A stretch of 64,000 nucleotides of DNA from Biomphalaria glabrata (Eukaryota > Mollusca > Gastropoda > Planorbidae): positions 12,410,511 to 12,474,510 of the forward strand of contig NC_074725.1 of the NCBI RefSeq assembly GCF_947242115.1, read 5' to 3'. The notes under the pieces are model-generated. The model searched no databases and had not been told where the DNA came from. It saw only the letters and a list, made by a program, of their open reading frames with translations. Numbering within the stretch: the first letter of the stretch is position 1; every line of letters starts with the position of its first letter. The translations under genes and the position numbers were made by a program. This document shows positions 54,301 to 60,739 of this stretch, in pieces.

Positions 54301-56499
54301 CCTGGCACAAGACGTCGCAGTAATACCTATAATAGAAATTGGGAACCACACCCTTTCAGTGGTGCAGGAATTTACCTACTTGGGTTCAACAATTGTCAGT
54401 AACCTAGACTTAGACATCGAGCTGACAAAAAGGATAGGAAAAGTTACCACAGCATTGGCAAAACTCTCCAAGCGCGTCTGGGAAAATGGTAAATTGACCA
54501 CAGCGACCAAAATCCTAGTCTACAACGCCTGTGTTGTGAGCACTCTCCTTTATGGCAGTGAAAGCTGGTCAACATACATGTACCAAGAGCACAGATTGAA
54601 TAGTTTCCACTTGCGCTGCCTGAGACGCATAATGGGCATCTCTTGGAGGGACCATGTCTCCAATCAGGAAGTTTTGAGATTAGCCAATATGAACAGCATG
54701 TATGCTCTCCTGACACAAAGAAGATTACGCTGGCTCGGACATGTCACCCGCATGCCAGATGGTAGAATCCCGAAAGATATCTTATATGCTGAGCTTGTGG
54801 AAGGAGTCAGACCCAAGGGCCGCCCAAGACTAACATATAGAGATGTCTGCAAGCGAGACATGAGAGCCTCAGGCATCAGCGAAAGTATGTGGGAAAACAT
54901 AGCCAAAGACCGGAGTGCATGGAGACAGACTGTGCGTGCTGGGACAACCCTTGCTGAGAACAAAAGAATTGAAGCGGCTTTAATCAAGAGGGAAAAAAAG
55001 AAAGCTGCCCTGTCTGCTAGCCCTAAATCAGAGGCATACACATGTACGAATTGTGGCAAAGTCTGCCGTTCTAGAATTGGCTTGATTAGCCACACCAGAT
55101 TCTGCCCCGTCTCAAGATTAAGCCAAAACCAGTGACTCATTTGGGCGCATCCATTGCCTTTCGAGACAAAAGGAGCCATATAGAGCCTCTTCCTTGAGGC
55201 TCTCGACCATTTCCTTGTGATCCACAACCCTTTTTCTCTTAGGAGCTAGATGTTCTTTTTCATTTCTTCCATTTTCATAGCGCTAATTTACGTCACCCAA
55301 GAAAGACCAATCACTGGTTGTTCTAAATGTTTGGATCTCGGCAACATAGGGGAGACTATCTACTTTTGGTTGTTCTTTGTTTAATTCTTGGATACCTGTT
55401 AAATTAACAATGCATTGTCACCCTTTAGACAAATGCCTGCCGGATGGAGCACTCACCCTCATCAAAATAGAACATGGTCTCCTTTTGCCATACGTTTAGT
55501 TACCTTTTCCTTGTGGTCTATTATCTTCTCCTTGTGGTCTAGGACCTTTTTCTTGTGGTCCAAGTTATTTTCCTGGTGGTTTATAATCTTTGCTCTGTGA
55601 CGCTCGCTAGGGACCTAAAAGTAAGTAGCCTACATGAATTAATACATCATCCAACCATTTTATTTGTACATTTTTGACCAAAAACAATTTACATAATTTG
55701 TTATGTCTTAAGAATTAAAGTGGAGATTCTCGGAACTTACATCACAAAGAAATCTGCATTCAACTGCATGTGTAAGCAAACCTCTGTCTAGGAAAGATCC
55801 AAGCAGATGGTACATATTACTTCCATATTACCGATGGTTCGTATCCCAAGACGCTCGGATTCGAAACGAGGCCCAATGGCTAGCATATCCCTACATTCCT
55901 TCTTTGTACAACATCAGCCGTGCAGGCGTCTGCCACAAAAAAAAAAAAAAAGCAGCCCCTTGAGAAACGGTGTGTGCATAGAGACATTCTTGTTGTGGTT
56001 TTCTTGAATCTCCGCCACTGCAATGGACTGGGTCCCTGGGTACCCCAAAGCGGGTTCATTTTGTTTTCTTTATTGGCCTAATCGTCTCCTCCAACGACCG
56101 TCTCCAGCCGAGCGCCACTGTGATGCAGAAAAGTATTGCCCAGGTAGTGTGGTCCTGACACTCCAAAAGACGGATAATATATTTTTTTATATTACATATA
56201 TTATATTATATATAAAGTATAATTTTTTCCACCCTTTTGCATTTATTTAGTATCAAGAAAAATTAGCTTAAAATTCAAATACATAGGATAGAAATAATGA
56301 GGATTATAATGAGAGCATTAAATATTCATTATTATTTCTAGTTAGGCCTACATAAAGTAATGTGGAGTAATATACACATTGAATCGTTTATGTATTATTC
56401 TAGGTCTCTCTCCCTGTCACAGCTAACAACGATCAGATTCGATGCCTGTCGACTTCAACCAATCTTACCTCAGCACCGATAACTCTTCGAGTTGTTTAG
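39192..56499 (+). CDS. Type II membrane protein with mucin-like stalk and two C-terminal Ig-like domains, ten coding exons
   Basis: Not a gene I recognise. Joining 39192-39353, 40946-41138, 41988-42074, 43411-44859, 46454-46550, 48319-48411, 51877-52013, 52875-52968, 53589-53727 and 56404-56499 gives 848 residues. All introns are GT-AG and the phases (0,1,1,1,2,2,1,2,0) agree. Residues 1-89 are cytoplasmic by the positive-inside rule (GKKKKNR at 80-86). One membrane segment (KVLLIIGLVFSLMLV...) spans about 90-114. Residues 148-630 are a Thr/Pro stalk expected to be heavily O-glycosylated. Residues about 636-739 and 745-848 each look like an Ig fold: an early Cys, a Trp, and a late Tyr/Ile-x-Cys. 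N-glycosylation sequons (NAS, NVS, NTT, NFS, NLT) cluster there. There is no signal peptide, second membrane segment or GPI-type tail. A cell-surface recognition or adhesion role is inference. Confidence 0.8.
40280..40460 (+). mobile_element. tRNA-related SINE, family B (best copy)
   Basis: The head is GATGGCTGCCTGGTCGTGCG with GGTTCAGGGTTCAAACCCTG as B-box region. The body has CTTCAACTCTGAAGGAACAT and CCGAAACATGTAAAACATTT. It ends in a short duplicated ACATTTTACAAA tail. Confidence 0.7.
40585..40738 (+). mobile_element. SINE family A, body fragment
   Basis: GTCCACCCAGCTCTAATAGG, GGCGCTTGGTCGTTGTGCTG, CACCCTCGTCAAACCGTGGG and ATCATCTGCCCCATAGATCG follow the family A order. The head is missing. 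Confidence 0.8.
40868..40928 (+). repeat. Short minisatellite before exon 2
   Basis: About four copies of GTATCACGTTGTCATT with 16-18-bp spacing, ending 18 bp before the exon 2 acceptor. Confidence 0.8.
40946..41138 (+). CDS. Mucin/Ig gene coding exon 2 (membrane anchor)
   Basis: The acceptor is CACGTCAG at 40938-40945. It encodes NTVNFALPQVFLANEPSWYN, the basic cluster GKKKKNRFCCK and a hydrophobic run of about 24 residues ending FLATTE. The two cysteines before the membrane are possible palmitoylation sites. It ends phase 1 before GTATGT at 41139. Confidence 0.85.
41145..41240 (+). repeat. 30-bp minisatellite after exon 2
   Basis: Three copies of AATGTCTAGATGTAATAGGT then ATCTCTGATA, starting within 10 bp of the exon 2 donor. 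Confidence 0.9.
41320..41965 (+). repeat. Dispersed repeat R1, long copy with tRNA-like module
   Basis: Block 1 (CAAAGCTTATATCAACTCAC) is followed by a tRNA-like centre at 41625-41695 (GGCAGAGTGGCTACCG, CTCGAGTTCATGTC), then block 3 (GACAAGTGATAGGATCATAG ... GCTGATCCAAACTAATTGAT). It ends about 20 bp before the exon 3 acceptor, so exon 3's polypyrimidine tract may partly derive from the repeat. Confidence 0.75.
41988..42074 (+). CDS. Mucin/Ig gene coding exon 3 (juxtamembrane)
   Basis: The acceptor is TTGCTTCAG at 41979-41987. T from exon 2 plus TC makes Phe, then KGEAQKLSSDASQGSAQGVG and SQGTSPVL. A 29-residue Ser/Gly/Gln-rich linker. The donor GTATTA at 42075 is weaker than the others but is the one that joins the Thr-rich exon in frame. 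Confidence 0.65.
42195..42535 (+). mobile_element. CR1-like LINE 3' fragment
   Basis: ATACAACACTGAACCATAAT, CCTAATAAAATACTCAGAAA, TAGAGCATGGAATGGGTTGC and GCGTAGGACGTAATCATTTT lead to a TAAGATAAGGTAAGATAAG tail. It is the same family as 11.77 kb but on the opposite strand, in intron 3 of the mucin/Ig gene. Confidence 0.8.
42960..42985. repeat. Poly-T run
   Basis: A T-run of over 20 bp in intron 3 of the mucin/Ig gene. It could be an A-tail of an unrecognised minus-strand insertion. Confidence 0.7.
43411..44859 (+). CDS. Mucin/Ig gene coding exon 4 (Thr/Pro mucin-like stalk)
   Basis: The acceptor is TACTTTTCAG at 43401-43410. It encodes about 483 residues. The first ~220 are a mixed Thr/Ser/Ala/Pro region (TSTSTANSATTTPTALTM); the rest is nearly pure PTTTTTT repeats with a 21-bp period in places (44180-44270). 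It ends phase 1 (TAP then T) before GTAGGT at 44860. The opposite strand is also open through a Val/Gly repeat. That is a by-product of the codon pattern (ACA/ACC read as GTT/GGT), not a gene. Confidence 0.85.
45029..45205 (+). repeat. Dispersed repeat R2, left part only
   Basis: TTTTTAGCGGCTTGCGATAA, AAGCCGCTATTAGTTTTGTC and ACCAAATATAGAAAAGATAT match the left portion of 10012 and 19945. Here the start forms an 8-bp hairpin (AGCGGCTT/AAGCCGCT). Confidence 0.65.
46180..46335 (-). mobile_element. SINE family A, body fragment
   Basis: Inverted relative to the copy at 40.6 kb. GTGACCAACACGACGCCCAA and TGAACTCAGGGGCGTCCTAA match the body. It is diverged. Confidence 0.6.
46454..46550 (+). CDS. 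Mucin/Ig gene coding exon 5 (Ig-like domain 1, part 1)
   Basis: The acceptor is TTTCCCAACAG at 46443-46453. T plus CT makes Ser, then IVASADTFNLFSTSQVQC with the first Ig-type Cys and SLTASSWNAVIIAK with a Trp. It ends phase 2 before GTAAGA at 46551. Confidence 0.75.
46565..46775 (+). mobile_element. hAT-like MITE directly after exon 5
   Basis: The left end CAGGGATGCTCAATC and right end GGTTGGGCACCACTG are imperfect inverted repeats. The flanks TACTCAAA and TATCAAAA agree only partly, so the TSD is uncertain. It begins 14 bp after the exon 5 donor. Confidence 0.6.
47252..47425. mobile_element. hAT-like MITE remnant
   Basis: CAGGGCCGGATTTACACTTG on the left and GGTAAATACAGCACTGG on the right resemble degraded inverted termini. 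No matching 8-bp flanks. Confidence 0.4.
47749..47869. repeat. (TATG)n microsatellite
   Basis: About 22 perfect TATG units (47749-47836), then a degenerate tail with TGTGTGTG. It is open on both strands as Tyr/Val/Cys/Met or His/Thr/Tyr/Ile repeats; not a gene. Confidence 0.97.
48319..48411 (+). CDS. Mucin/Ig gene coding exon 6 (Ig-like domain 1, part 2)
   Basis: The acceptor is ATCTTTCAG at 48310-48318. AA plus T makes Asn and creates an NAS sequon. It encodes ASAQGNVVIATFRPDGTQ and TILDPQRYNVS. It ends phase 2 before GTAAGA at 48412. Confidence 0.8.
48581..49090 (+). mobile_element. hAT MITE with perfect 8-bp TSD, split by a LINE insertion
   Basis: The left terminus CAGTGTCTTAGCTAGG and right terminus CATAGCTACGCCACTG are inverted repeats. 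TCGCACAC flanks both sides (48573-48580, 49091-49098). The interior is interrupted by the minus-strand LINE fragment at 48691-48958. Confidence 0.85.
48691..48958 (-). mobile_element. LINE 3' fragment (I/Jockey-like) nested in the hAT MITE
   Basis: The minus strand reads RLRTGHNRMRQHMFRKLKIG, then TNEICPCGVSPENADHVLQN, with a CxCG...H motif. This resembles the C-terminal end of I- or Jockey-group LINE ORF2 proteins. It ends in a (GAA)n tail. The flanks GAGATAATGGCG and GAGATAACGGCG form an 11-of-12 target duplication, so the insertion is real and fairly young. Confidence 0.75.
49665..49870 (-). mobile_element. SINE family A copy
   Basis: GTAAAGTTCCCATTTCAGAC, GGGCAGATGATATAAAGGCC, CTGTGTGGACTCAGAGGCAC and TCCCGAAATAAAA match the 3165-3450 copy in the same orientation. 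The head beyond TCTTCACGATT is lost in a TA repeat. Confidence 0.75.
50515..50672 (-). mobile_element. CR1-like LINE fragment, old
   Basis: TTTTCCTGGCTGATTCAGGC and AGAAACGTGCCTTTATT match the 3' coding end of the family on the minus strand. Confidence 0.55.
51190..51600 (+). repeat. 28-bp minisatellite
   Basis: About 14 copies of GAGTACTTCTTGTATGAGAA then TATCAACT, with TACCAACT variants. The unit is not a multiple of three. The minus strand is nevertheless open for 116 codons, because the unit lacks stops in all three frames on that strand. Confidence 0.95.
51618..51830 (-). mobile_element. CR1-like LINE 3' fragment, diverged
   Basis: GACAGACGTTACTTCCAAAG, TCTAGTCGTGTATTCTAATC, CAGACAACCCGTTCTCTGTC and AATTTTGTCCTAGAATATGA follow the order of the 11.77-kb copy. 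It ends about 45 bp before the exon 7 acceptor. Confidence 0.65.
51877..52013 (+). CDS. Mucin/Ig gene coding exon 7 (Ig-like domain 1, part 3)
   Basis: The acceptor is AATGCCAG at 51869-51876. AG plus A makes Arg, then VQVDSVRTNFILSINQVFC and QDNTTYLCAAQTANG. The TYLC motif is the F-strand Tyr-x-Cys expected of an Ig domain. An extra Cys (QVFC) may pair elsewhere. It ends phase 1 before GTAATA at 52014. Confidence 0.8.
52565..52830. mobile_element. Possible MITE remnant
   Basis: GCCTTAGGCATAGCCAAACT and CGCCTAGGGCCTCCG on the left and ACGTCACCTAGGGACTTCAT and TTTAGGCCGCCCTGG on the right are loosely complementary. No TSD seen. Confidence 0.3.
52875..52968 (+). CDS. Mucin/Ig gene coding exon 8 (Ig-like domain 2, part 1)
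   Basis: The acceptor is TCTCTTTCAG at 52865-52874. A plus TG makes Met, then TSAFQRTAASVPASIPANT and LVNVSCQGLEF, with the B-strand Cys. It begins at phase 1, like exon 5. It ends phase 2 before GTAGGT at 52969. Confidence 0.8.
53155..53400 (+). repeat. Dispersed repeat R1, fragment of block 1
   Basis: CATTGCATAATTATTCACAG, CACGAATCAATCCAAAC and TACTAATTAATTAATTTTGG match block 1. Diverged. Confidence 0.5.
53589..53727 (+). CDS. Mucin/Ig gene coding exon 9 (Ig-like domain 2, part 2)
   Basis: The acceptor is CTTGAGTTCAG at 53578-53588. AA plus A makes Lys, then GQLIQWQYKRSNLDFQ with the core Trp, and AEATSPGLYCINAIRNTAQ. It ends phase 0 before GTAAGA at 53728. A second frame is also open through this exon but does not fit the flanking phases. 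Confidence 0.82.
53772..55240 (+). repeat. 21-bp minisatellite split by a LINE (left and right remnants)
   Basis: CCATGTGGTCCATGCCC, then GTTTCCTTGTGACACACGACC and TTTTTCTTTTGGTCTAGAG, precede the LINE (53772-53841). CATTTCCTTGTGATCCACAACC and CTTTTTCTCTTAGGAGCTAG follow it (55207-55250). A third block of the same unit is at 55500-55585 (TTCTCCTTGTGGTCTAGGACC). The LINE appears to have landed inside this array. Confidence 0.6.
53842..55200 (+). mobile_element. LINE ORF2 C-terminal half, open over 400 codons
   Basis: Non-LTR retrotransposon copy truncated inside the RT: it opens at VSRSGLFAVLERIGCPNKL. There is one uninterrupted frame to TGA at 55133-55135. Visible motifs: SGVKQGCVLAPTLF (RT fingers/palm), LLFADDAALVSHS (palm catalytic Asp pair), KTEIL, FTYLGSTI, LLYGSESW (thumb), RRLRWLGHVTRMPDGRIPKD, PKGRPRLTYRDVCKRD, and a terminal zinc-binding motif CTNCGKVCRSRIGLISHTRF. 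The 5' part, with the endonuclease, is absent, so this copy cannot move by itself. The clean frame suggests a young insertion. Clade not assigned. Confidence 0.9.
55500..55590 (+). repeat. 21-bp minisatellite, third block
   Basis: Four copies: TTTTCCTTGTGGTCTATTATC, TTCTCCTTGTGGTCTAGGACC, TTTTTCTTGTGGTCCAAGTTA and TTTTCCTGGTGGTTTATAATC, each written here as the 21-bp unit within 55503-55590. Confidence 0.85.
56404..56499 (+). CDS. Mucin/Ig gene coding exon 10 (Ig-like domain 2, end and stop)
   Basis: The acceptor is TTATTCTAG at 56395-56403; the exon opens VSLPVTANNDQIRCLSTSTN in phase 0. DQIRC is the F-strand Cys, and TSAPITLRVV the G strand. TAG at 56497-56499 stops two residues after the G strand, so nothing follows the Ig fold. 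Confidence 0.82.
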   Translation, partial: VSLPVTANNDQIRCLSTSTNLTSAPITLRVV

Positions 56500-56763
56500 C
56501 ATTAAGAGTTTTATCGATCCTCCCCCTTATATTGATTTTAAATATATTTTTTCATTCGTATAATTTAAAAAAAAAAAGGTTTTAGTAATGTAGTGATTCA
56601 CTACAGGTGACGTGTAGGCCCCTACTATGCATAAAGAAAATGGGGGTCTTAGACAAATGTCAAAGTGTAGGCTAGCTGTGAGCTTCGCGGTGTGATGATG
56701 TTTTAATTTTGACTAACATATTGGCAGTGTTTCATTGGCTGGAATGGAAAAACATTTCGCAAA

Positions 56764-56769
56764 AATAAA
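56764..56769 (+). terminator. Candidate polyadenylation signal of the mucin/Ig gene
   Basis: AATAAA 265 bp after the stop, followed by TCAATTATATTTCATC; further AATAAA-like sites lie near 56832. Confidence 0.4.
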
Positions 56770-56984
56770 TCAATTATATTTCATCATACTAAAGATTTGT
56801 TTCTTTCTTAATTTTGTCTGTAGCATGTATTAAATAAATTAATTAGCTAATTTAAACACTACTCTTAGTGATCTATTGTGTCAAAGTAATTATTACAGTC
56901 CATCTGTCCATGTTAGACAATGACATGACACATTCACAATGGAATTGACGACATTAAAAAAGAAATACAACTAACAAATGTTTG

Positions 56985-57115
56985 ACATGTTTCGGATGTT
57001 CCTTCAGTGTTAAAGATAATCTACTTCCTAGTCCAAACCTCCCAAAGGACGACGTGGGGTGGCAGAGAACAGGAATTGAACCCGGGACCATCGAAACGAC
57101 CATGCAGCCATCAAG
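56985..57115 (-). mobile_element. tRNA-related SINE, family B
   Basis: Minus strand: the head GGCTGCATGGTCGTTTCGAT and GGTCCCGGGTTCAATTCCTG (B box), then CTTTAACACTGAAGGAACAT and CCGAAACATGTCAAACATTT. The same order as 40280. Confidence 0.75.
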
Positions 57116-57189
57116 ACTAAGATTCCTCATTGATTCAAATTAGTATTCGAACTTTTTTTCTCGCAAATTAAATAAAGATTGAATGTTTT

Positions 57190-57445
57190 TAGCGTTCAAA
57201 AAAAAAAAAGCCGCAATTAGCTGTGTGTGGTTTGAGTCCTTGTCTGAGTTCTCTGTCAGAATTGATATCAAATCTCTATAGTTCGTCCATCGTGGCTCGA
57301 TGTTGACCACTTTGTCATCCAGGGGGATGAGGGCCTTGCACTGGGGTTTTATGCCTCCTCATGTGGCTGGTGAGACCTATGTGAGCCCGGAATGTTCGGC
57401 TGCACACTGGGCAAGTTATTTCAGCTGGAGCTAGTGTCAGTGGCC
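57190..57445 (-). mobile_element. LINE 3' fragment encoding a C2H2 terminus
   Basis: The minus strand reads ITCPVCSRTFRAHIGLTSHM then RRHKTPVQGPHPPG before a stop. The C..CxRTFRAxIGLxSHxRxH pattern is a C-terminal zinc finger seen in some LINE ORF2 proteins. It parallels the CTNCGKVCRSRIGL end of the 53.8-kb element. Confidence 0.65.
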
Positions 57446-57449
57446 CCAA

Positions 57450-58585
57450 TTGAATTCTTCATCAGTCTTGATTAAGTATATTATTGTTAATTGGGATATC
57501 TCTTGGCTAGTTTCAAACTCGCACAGTAGAATAAGTGAGCTAGATAACACACAACATCCAAGCCAGGACAACATGCATCATCTCTACATCTATATTAAAA
57601 ACACAATTTAAAAGGCTTACATACCTATACCTCAATGTTAAGAGTAACACTCACACAATACATATACAGACTTATCACTCTATGTATTTTGATTTACGAC
57701 TACCTTTCTCAGGGCCGGATTGAAGTATGGGGAGGCCTCTACAATTTTTCCAAAGCTTGAATAAAGATTCACGTATGAATGAAAACACTTATAGCTAAAA
57801 AAAAACAAGCTATATTTTAGAAGACAGAAATAAGAGTTCTTGTAAATTTAATCTCACTTTCCTTTAAAAAAAAATATGCATAATTTAGTTTAAAAAGTGC
57901 ATATTTTGTGTTTGTTTGTGGAGCGTAAGGTCCTTGACTCCTTGGTAGAGGCACTGTCGTAAATCCAGAGCTGTTTTACTAGTTCCGAGCATGCTACAAG
58001 CGTACTTTTCTTCATCACGACATTTTTGTCAGCCGTAAAAATGCGAGAGAAAAAAACAATAACAAAACTCTAAAGTTTCTGACCAATCGAAATTCGGATA
58101 TATTTTTTTTGTGTGTGGCACACCGACCTGTTTACATAGGATGACGTCAACTGCAAACATAAATGACGTAAATTAGGAGATTCATACATTGTTGTAGACA
58201 TACATGATAGTATATCAACAATATTAAATTACTCAAGCTAGAGAGTCTCAGTACTAGCTCATTCAATGTACCCGTACCTAACAGAGTTGTTTATTAAAGA
58301 AGAAACTTTAAAATTACAAGACAAGAAAAAAAAATGTTTCACAACATTCCTTGCTTTAAAAATGTTTATTTTTATTGTTGTAGGACTACTAGGTAACTTA
58401 AAAGTTATTTTGTTGTATGATTTTTTAAATTCGTTTTTGTTGGTTTATCAGAAACATCAATATTCTTCAATTTCCTGACCACATTTGTTCCAAATTTAAA
58501 TCCTACTATAACACATACAACAGAAATAAAGACCAAACAGTGACAGACTACATAAAACTGACAGCAACAATATTTATTTTTTATT
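57450..58585. other. No gene recognised
   Basis: A CTCAGGGCCGGATTGAAGTA stretch at 57713 resembles a degraded hAT terminus. Otherwise AT-rich, with short open frames (for example 58266-58478, hydrophobic, no domain) that I would not call genes. Confidence 0.45.
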
Positions 58586-58589
58586 TGCA

Positions 58590-58995
58590 ATAATAATTAA
58601 TAACAATCAAGTAGAAACTTCACACAATTATTCATTAGCATAGACAAGACATGAATCAATAATAATATTTTTTTTAATAAAGTCAATTAATTACTGGTAA
58701 CTAATTATTTTGTTTGATACTAACAAGGAAAACTAATCCTTCAGTATTCACAGATATGGCTAAATTTGATGGGTTTAGTCCCCTTAAATAATTGTTAACG
58801 CTTTTTCTTCCTCACGCATTCTCCGATCACGTTGATACTTAAAAACAGTTATTTATTGTACCTAACAAAACATGAACCAATTTGATAAAAATACCCGCTT
58901 AGTCAAGTAAGTGTTGATAATTAATTAGTTTGTTTGATATTGAATAAGGGAAATAACTTGTACATTATTGATATAGTTTTAAGTTCTTCCCCTTT
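58590..58995 (+). repeat. Dispersed repeat R1, two partial block-1 copies in tandem
   Basis: Both halves (58605-58735 and 58795-58965) contain the ACAAAACATGAACCAAT-like and TAATTATTTTGTTTGATA-like motifs in the same order. They are separate decayed copies or a duplication of block 1. Confidence 0.55.
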
Positions 58996-59686
58996 AGATA
59001 AGCTTCTTTAAAAAATAGATTTTTTTCACGATCCAATCCAAGAACTATAACAATATCCATTGCGAAAGTAGGCATTCTTGTCTTACTTATGTGTTTATTG
59101 CGGCAAATACTTGGCAATGTGACTGTTTAGTGTGACATGACGAGTGATTGTGTGTATTTGATGGTGTTGATGAGCGTTGAACTTGATGGAACTCAATCAT
59201 AGTTCATCAACTTCCAAATTACAACTTTGCAGTGTTATTGTAGAATGATATAATCTATTAGTAAATATAGAACTTTCATATATTTTTTTTTTGTATAAAA
59301 GACATTGTATTAATCGAACGTCTAGAGTTCGTTCCCCGGTACAGGCTGAAACACAAATTTATTTGGAAATACTGTAAAACCTATTCTGTGGTGTGCCACA
59401 CAATACAATAGAAAGCAACTCCACAAACCTTTGAACATGGCTTATTGATTGTTCCTCTAATTATATGAGCTTCACCAGTCACCAGTACTGTCACTACTGT
59501 GCAATAATTCCAACTAAATGAAATTCACCAATAAGTGACGTGCAATAATTTCAATAGTATGACCTTCACCAGTAAGTGATGTGAGATAATTGTTGAGGCC
59601 TCACCATTAAGTGCTATGCAATAATTACTAAATGAGCTTCTCCAAAATTCCAACTGACTAAACTTCAACTTCAGTACAATGCGATA

Positions 59687-60637
59687 CAGGCGTAGCTAGG
59701 GTATATGATGCCCTGTGCGGTAGCTTTTAATACCATCCAACAAAAATCGAAATACAACTGCGAAGAAACTTTTTTTTTTCAAAATAATGCGCATTTATTG
59801 TCAGAGTATTGCTGCGATATTTGGGACTAAATCATCTAACCGATTTTTATTTTTATAAAACACAATAGCTCAGCAGGTTCTTTATTTCGGAAGTTCGGGG
59901 CTACTGAAGAAACTGTAACAAAAAGTTTTAACTCCTGACGAAATTCGTTTCTATCCATGTCGATAGGAGCACAATCGAACTTGACTTCAATTTAATAGTT
60001 GGCAAGGCGACAAAATGTATTTATATTAATCTTTCACATCGTAATGTTTTTTTGTTTTTTTAAATTGTGTGATTATTTCTTGAAAAATCAGGTCAAAGAA
60101 AAATAAATGTATCTTTCTTGCGTGACATTAAAAATCTTCTGCTTCTTCACTAATTTCCAGTCTCTTTGTTTTTAACTTTCGGCAATAATCTCCACCATTC
60201 ATTGAAGGCATCGCTGGATTTAAATACAGATATATAGTACTTCATATTGTTCAGAAGAGTAATAAGGATTTTTTTTTTTACTTTTCTCAGAACTTTCTTG
60301 CCTTTTGGCGTTCATTGGAAGATCCATACGTTTGAAAACTTCATCTTCTTTACTTTTGTTGATTCTTGATATTTACAGACTTTTTTGAATGGACAATCCA
60401 TGTGCTAAACTGTTTCAAATCATTTAGTGAGAAATTTTATTCGATTCGAATATCATCTGCAATGTCTTCAGTGCGATCTCCAATTTCATTCAGTCTAGAC
60501 TATTTTATCCTGACTTTTTTTTACTAGAAAGGTCAAGGTAATGTGAACTTAATACATACTGGAGGAAAGTTTATTGCCCCTACAACTTGACGCACCATAC
60601 GGCACGCACCATCCGCACGTAGCTAGCTACGCCTCTG
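59687..60637. mobile_element. Non-autonomous hAT-like element, 951 bp
   Basis: Termini CAGGCGTAGCTAGGG and CTAGCTACGCCTCTG are inverted repeats. The flanks ATGCGATA (59679-59686) and GTGCGATA (60638-60645) match at 7 of 8. The minus strand keeps a short readable stretch (DMDRNEFRQELKLFVT, NKEPAELLCFI) near 59875-59965 that may be a decayed transposase piece. Assignment of that piece to a ZMYM1-like hAT transposase is tentative. Confidence 0.65.
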
Positions 60638-60739
60638 GTGCGATAGCTCACGCGATAAAAGCATCTGTTGCATTTTCGTTTTCAGTTCTAAAATCCTCTC
60701 AATACTTCTGAGCAACCAAAGTCGGAGAACTTTTTAGGA

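Noticed and set aside
54664-55227. 187-codon minus-strand frame opposite the LINE
   Set aside because: Shadow of the well-supported RT frame on the plus strand.
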